From NCBI RefSeq assembly GCF_016107525.1, contig NZ_JABASR010000001.1, forward strand, positions 310,001 through 374,000: a stretch of DNA of 64,000 nt. Direction: 5' to 3'. Positions 61,739 through 64,000 of this stretch are shown here, piece after piece (the first letter of the stretch is position 1; each line of letters starts with the position of its first letter). The notes under the pieces are model-generated. The model saw only the letters and a program-made list of their open reading frames with translations, was not told where the DNA came from and searched no databases. The DNA comes from Psychrobacter aquimaris. GTDB taxonomy: Bacteria > Pseudomonadota > Gammaproteobacteria > Pseudomonadales > Moraxellaceae. Both the position numbers and the translations under genes were made by a program.

Positions 61739-62548
61739 TTATTTATTTTTCTTAACCAAGTCATTGCTAAATGGCATTGCCAATAATCCCCATAGCGAGG
61801 CATTTTGTTTGGCTGCTGGATATTCTTTTAGCCCAATATCTAGCTCATTATCAGACTGCTGTGCTTCCCCCTTATAACTACCAAAAATCCAATCCCACCA
61901 GATGACGCTAAATCCATAGTTTGAGTTGGTCTCACTGACGCGCTGGCTATGGTGAATACGGTGCAAAATCTGCGTCATTAATATTAAGCGTACAGGTTTT
62001 TCAATCGCAGGCGGCAGGCGAATATTGGCATGGTTAAATATCGCTAAGCCATTTAGGGCAATCTCAAATATCAGCACGGCGATGGCAGGGATACCCAACA
62101 AGCTGATGGCAACGAGCTTCACTAGAATGCTTAAAATGATTTCGATGGGATGAAACCTAAGCCCTGTGCTGGCATCGACATGTGCATCAGCATGATGGAC
62201 TTTATGCAAACACCATAGCATAGGCACGCGGTGAAATAATCGATGTTGCCAGTAAATGATGATGTCGAGCAATATTAAGCTTAGTATGATGACTAGGATG
62301 CTTGGCAAATTGATGATATTAAATAGACCAATCCCATGCTGCTGATTATACAGCGCCACAGCCGTTAGACCGACAGGCACCGCTAGACGAGCAATAACGG
62401 ATGAGATAAAAACCAAGCCAAAGTTAGCGAACCAGCGTTTACTACTTTTGATCGGTGTTTTACGTGCAGGCATGCGCCATTCAATCAGCATCATAATCAC
62501 TAAAATGCTCAAAAAGAACCCAAGCCGCCACCATACTTCGTTAGTCAT
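61739..62548 (-). CDS. fatty acid hydroxylase / sterol desaturase family protein
   Basis: A 269-residue membrane di-iron enzyme. The histidine clusters are HRLFH, HKVHHADAH and HRIHHSQRV, with a further His in LRFHP. Several hydrophobic segments surround them. AAAGAGGCAG precedes the ATG. It follows the YnjF-like gene by 24 bp and so is probably the last gene of the - strand operon. Substrate is unknown; members hydroxylate or desaturate lipids, which fits the lipid-head-group enzyme next to it. Confidence 0.87.
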   Translation of the reverse strand: MTNEVWWRLGFFLSILVIMMLIEWRMPARKTPIKSSKRWFANFGLVFISSVIARLAVPVGLTAVALYNQQHGIGLFNIINLPSILVIILSLILLDIIIYWQHRLFHRVPMLWCLHKVHHADAHVDASTGLRFHPIEIILSILVKLVAISLLGIPAIAVLIFEIALNGLAIFNHANIRLPPAIEKPVRLILMTQILHRIHHSQRVSETNSNYGFSVIWWDWIFGSYKGEAQQSDNELDIGLKEYPAAKQNASLWGLLAMPFSNDLVKKNK

Positions 62549-62572
62549 TAGCTGCCTCTTTACTTATCCTAT

Positions 62573-63214
62573 TTATCTACTGTTTTTATCGATATTTCCT
62601 TCTAGCTGCCTAAGGGTGTGGTAGCCGCCATGGATACGGGTAAAAATCGTAATCGCGCAGGCAGTGGCAAAAATACTGGCGAGTAATACAAAGTGCTGTG
62701 GCCAAATGCAAAAGGCGACAAACAGCGCGATGGTTTCGGTACCTTCCGTCAAACCATTTAAATAGTAAAAGCTCTTATATTTAAACTGTGGTTTATCCAG
62801 TGTAAACTTTTCTGCCGCGATGGCAAACGCTAAGAAGCTAGAGCCTGTGCCGATAAAGGTAGCGAGTAATAAAGCGCCGGCAATGGCATTTTGTTCAGGG
62901 TTTGCCAAGATAAAACCCAGCGGAACTGCTGCATAAAAGAGAAAGTCGAGCGTAATATCTAAGTAGCCGCCTGCACTTGAGCTTTGATTGGCATGGCGAG
63001 CTAGCGCACCATCGAGACCATCAAAGATACGATTCAATGCAATGGCTGCCAGTGCACCATACCATAGCTCAAACGCGAGTAATGGCAAGGCTAACATGCC
63101 GATTGAAAAGCCTGCCACCGTGAGTTGATCAGCCGTAATACCGCTTTTGTGCAAGACAACGACGACAGGGCTTAGTATCGGCTTAATCATGGGCGTAAGA
63201 AATTTGTCTAGCAT
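62573..63214 (-). CDS. ynjF: CDP-alcohol phosphatidyltransferase family protein (YnjF-like)
   Basis: A 213-residue membrane protein. The CDP-alcohol phosphotransferase motif is complete: DGLDGALARHANQSSSAGG followed by YLDITLD (D-G-x2-A-R-x8-G-x3-D-x3-D). The N-terminus MLDKFLTPMIKPIL and SGITADQLTVAGFSIGMLAL resemble E. coli YnjF closely. In E. coli ynjF lies in an operon with the ABC genes ynjBCD, and here too an ABC ATPase gene is directly upstream. The lipid product is not known. Confidence 0.88.
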   Translation of the reverse strand: MLDKFLTPMIKPILSPVVVVLHKSGITADQLTVAGFSIGMLALPLLAFELWYGALAAIALNRIFDGLDGALARHANQSSSAGGYLDITLDFLFYAAVPLGFILANPEQNAIAGALLLATFIGTGSSFLAFAIAAEKFTLDKPQFKYKSFYYLNGLTEGTETIALFVAFCIWPQHFVLLASIFATACAITIFTRIHGGYHTLRQLEGNIDKNSR

Positions 63215-63278
63215 GCGCTTGCCTTTTGTATTTCACTTTGACGTTTAAGACTCTATGTATAGAACTACAATTCTGAAA

Positions 63279-63935
63279 CTACAGGTCTAAATGAATGATT
63301 TTACCGTTTGCGGCCTCGGCATCGCTATGATCGTGCGTGACCATGATAGCAGGGAGCTTATGAGTGCGAATTTGCTCAAATACCAGTTGCCGCGTATCTA
63401 CCCGAAGCTGGGTATCGAGTTTGCTAAAAGGCTCATCGAGTAGTATCGCTTTTGGTGCGCTGAGCAAGGTTCGCAGTAGCGCCACGCGTGCTTGTTGTCC
63501 GCCTGATAAATTGTCAGGATGGCGATTTCCCATACCTGCTAAGCCAACTTGTTCAAGTGCCTGCTCTATTTTTTCACGGCGCTGTTTGTTATTGAGCTTC
63601 TTATAGCCTTTCTTATTGTCTTGAGGCATCGCAAAAGCGATATTACCCGCGACTGATAAATGCGAAAACAGGAGGGCATCTTGGTACAGCACCCCAATCT
63701 GCCGCAGGTGCGTCGGCAGATGACTCAGGTTTTTATCATTTAACCAGATGTCACCAGTAGCGGTAAAAGTATTTGGTAAGGTACCTGTGAGCCAATTCAA
63801 TAAGCTTGATTTACCACTGCCAGACGGCCCCATGACGGTTAGTATTTCACCACCAGTAATCTGCTCATCTAGGCTCAGTAATAGCTCGCCTTGTCGATAT
63901 AACTGCAAGTTTTTTATCTGTAAAGAGGATTGCAT
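63279..63935 (-). CDS. ABC transporter ATP-binding protein (YnjD-like)
   Basis: A 218-residue ATPase. Walker A is MGPSGSGKSSLLNWLTG, the Q-loop LYQDALLFSHLS, the signature LSGGQQARVALLRTLLSAPK, Walker B AILLDEPFSKLD, and the switch His MVTHDHSDAEA. ATG 63935 is used rather than an upstream TTG. The partner permease and binding-protein genes would lie beyond the right window edge. Position before ynjF favours the YnjBCD-type importer, with thiamine-type (ThiQ) as alternative. Confidence 0.88.
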   Translation of the reverse strand: MQSSLQIKNLQLYRQGELLLSLDEQITGGEILTVMGPSGSGKSSLLNWLTGTLPNTFTATGDIWLNDKNLSHLPTHLRQIGVLYQDALLFSHLSVAGNIAFAMPQDNKKGYKKLNNKQRREKIEQALEQVGLAGMGNRHPDNLSGGQQARVALLRTLLSAPKAILLDEPFSKLDTQLRVDTRQLVFEQIRTHKLPAIMVTHDHSDAEAANGKIIHLDL

Positions 63936-64000
63936 CAAGGACCTTTTATTTACATTTTTATTGTTAGTTGTTTTTCAAAATCAGTGCTATTTAGAATCAG

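Noticed and set aside
1..64000. CRISPR arrays, rRNA genes and classical riboswitches
   Set aside because: No regularly spaced identical repeats, rRNA-like stretches or recognisable riboswitch cores were seen on either strand.

Overview
The window looks like chromosomal DNA of a moderately AT-rich gammaproteobacterium. Gene content and protein resemblance suggest Moraxellaceae, probably Psychrobacter or a close relative; this is an inference from remembered families, not a database result. Core metabolic operons alternate with accessory stretches full of hypothetical genes, decayed genes and small mobile elements.

Region 1 (1-7.5 kb, + strand) is a fatty-acid beta-oxidation operon: acyl-CoA dehydrogenase (cut by the window edge), thiolase, hydratase/3-hydroxyacyl-CoA dehydrogenase, an alpha-methylacyl-CoA-racemase-like CoA-transferase family protein, and an acyl-CoA ligase. 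Region 2 (7.8-10.2 kb, - strand) is a YadA-type trimeric autotransporter interrupted three times, once by expansion of a 16-bp tandem repeat. Region 3 (10.7-15.0 kb) is a cyanate detoxification locus (cynT, cynS, cynX-like transporter, divergent LysR regulator) with a GlcG/HbpS-type lipoprotein. Region 4 (15.0-18.1 kb) has a small DUF6122 membrane protein, a META lipoprotein, a PACE efflux protein beside an internally deleted LysR gene, and a MITE.

Region 5 (18.1-32.8 kb) is accessory. It has hypothetical proteins, a serine hydrolase, a NADAR-like protein and rluF. These are followed by a PP2C remnant, two PD-(D/E)XK nucleases, a WYL regulator, a DUF1810 protein and an LRR protein with an FtsZ-C-terminal-like tail. 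The region ends in a tyrosine integrase module beside tRNA-Gly(GCC). It reads as an integrated island with possible defence functions.

Region 6 (33.0-47.8 kb) starts with an indolepyruvate/pyruvate decarboxylase-type gene and ends with glpM-like and nhaP2 genes. Decayed partial copies of the same three genes lie on the opposite sides of about 9.7 kb. That insert carries a four-gene operon (thermostable-hemolysin family protein, acyl-activating enzyme, TauD-like dioxygenase, SDR), a TnpB element inside a broken gene, a GST, a HEPN-motif protein and a PAP2 phosphatase.

Region 7 (47.8-59.7 kb) is a LysR regulator divergent from an eight-gene operon: guanidinobutyrase/agmatinase, NCS1 permease, C-N hydrolase, MBL hydrolase, AruI-like ThDP decarboxylase, Dld-type flavoprotein, YjiH-type membrane protein and aldehyde dehydrogenase. 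Together these fit conversion of 2-ketoarginine via 4-guanidinobutyrate to GABA and urea. Region 8 (59.8-64 kb) has a TetR regulator, a decayed frnE and a carboxymuconolactone-decarboxylase-family gene linked by four copies of a TTGAG-N6-CTCAA palindrome. A - strand operon of an ABC ATPase, a YnjF-like CDP-alcohol phosphatidyltransferase and a fatty-acid-hydroxylase-family protein closes the window.
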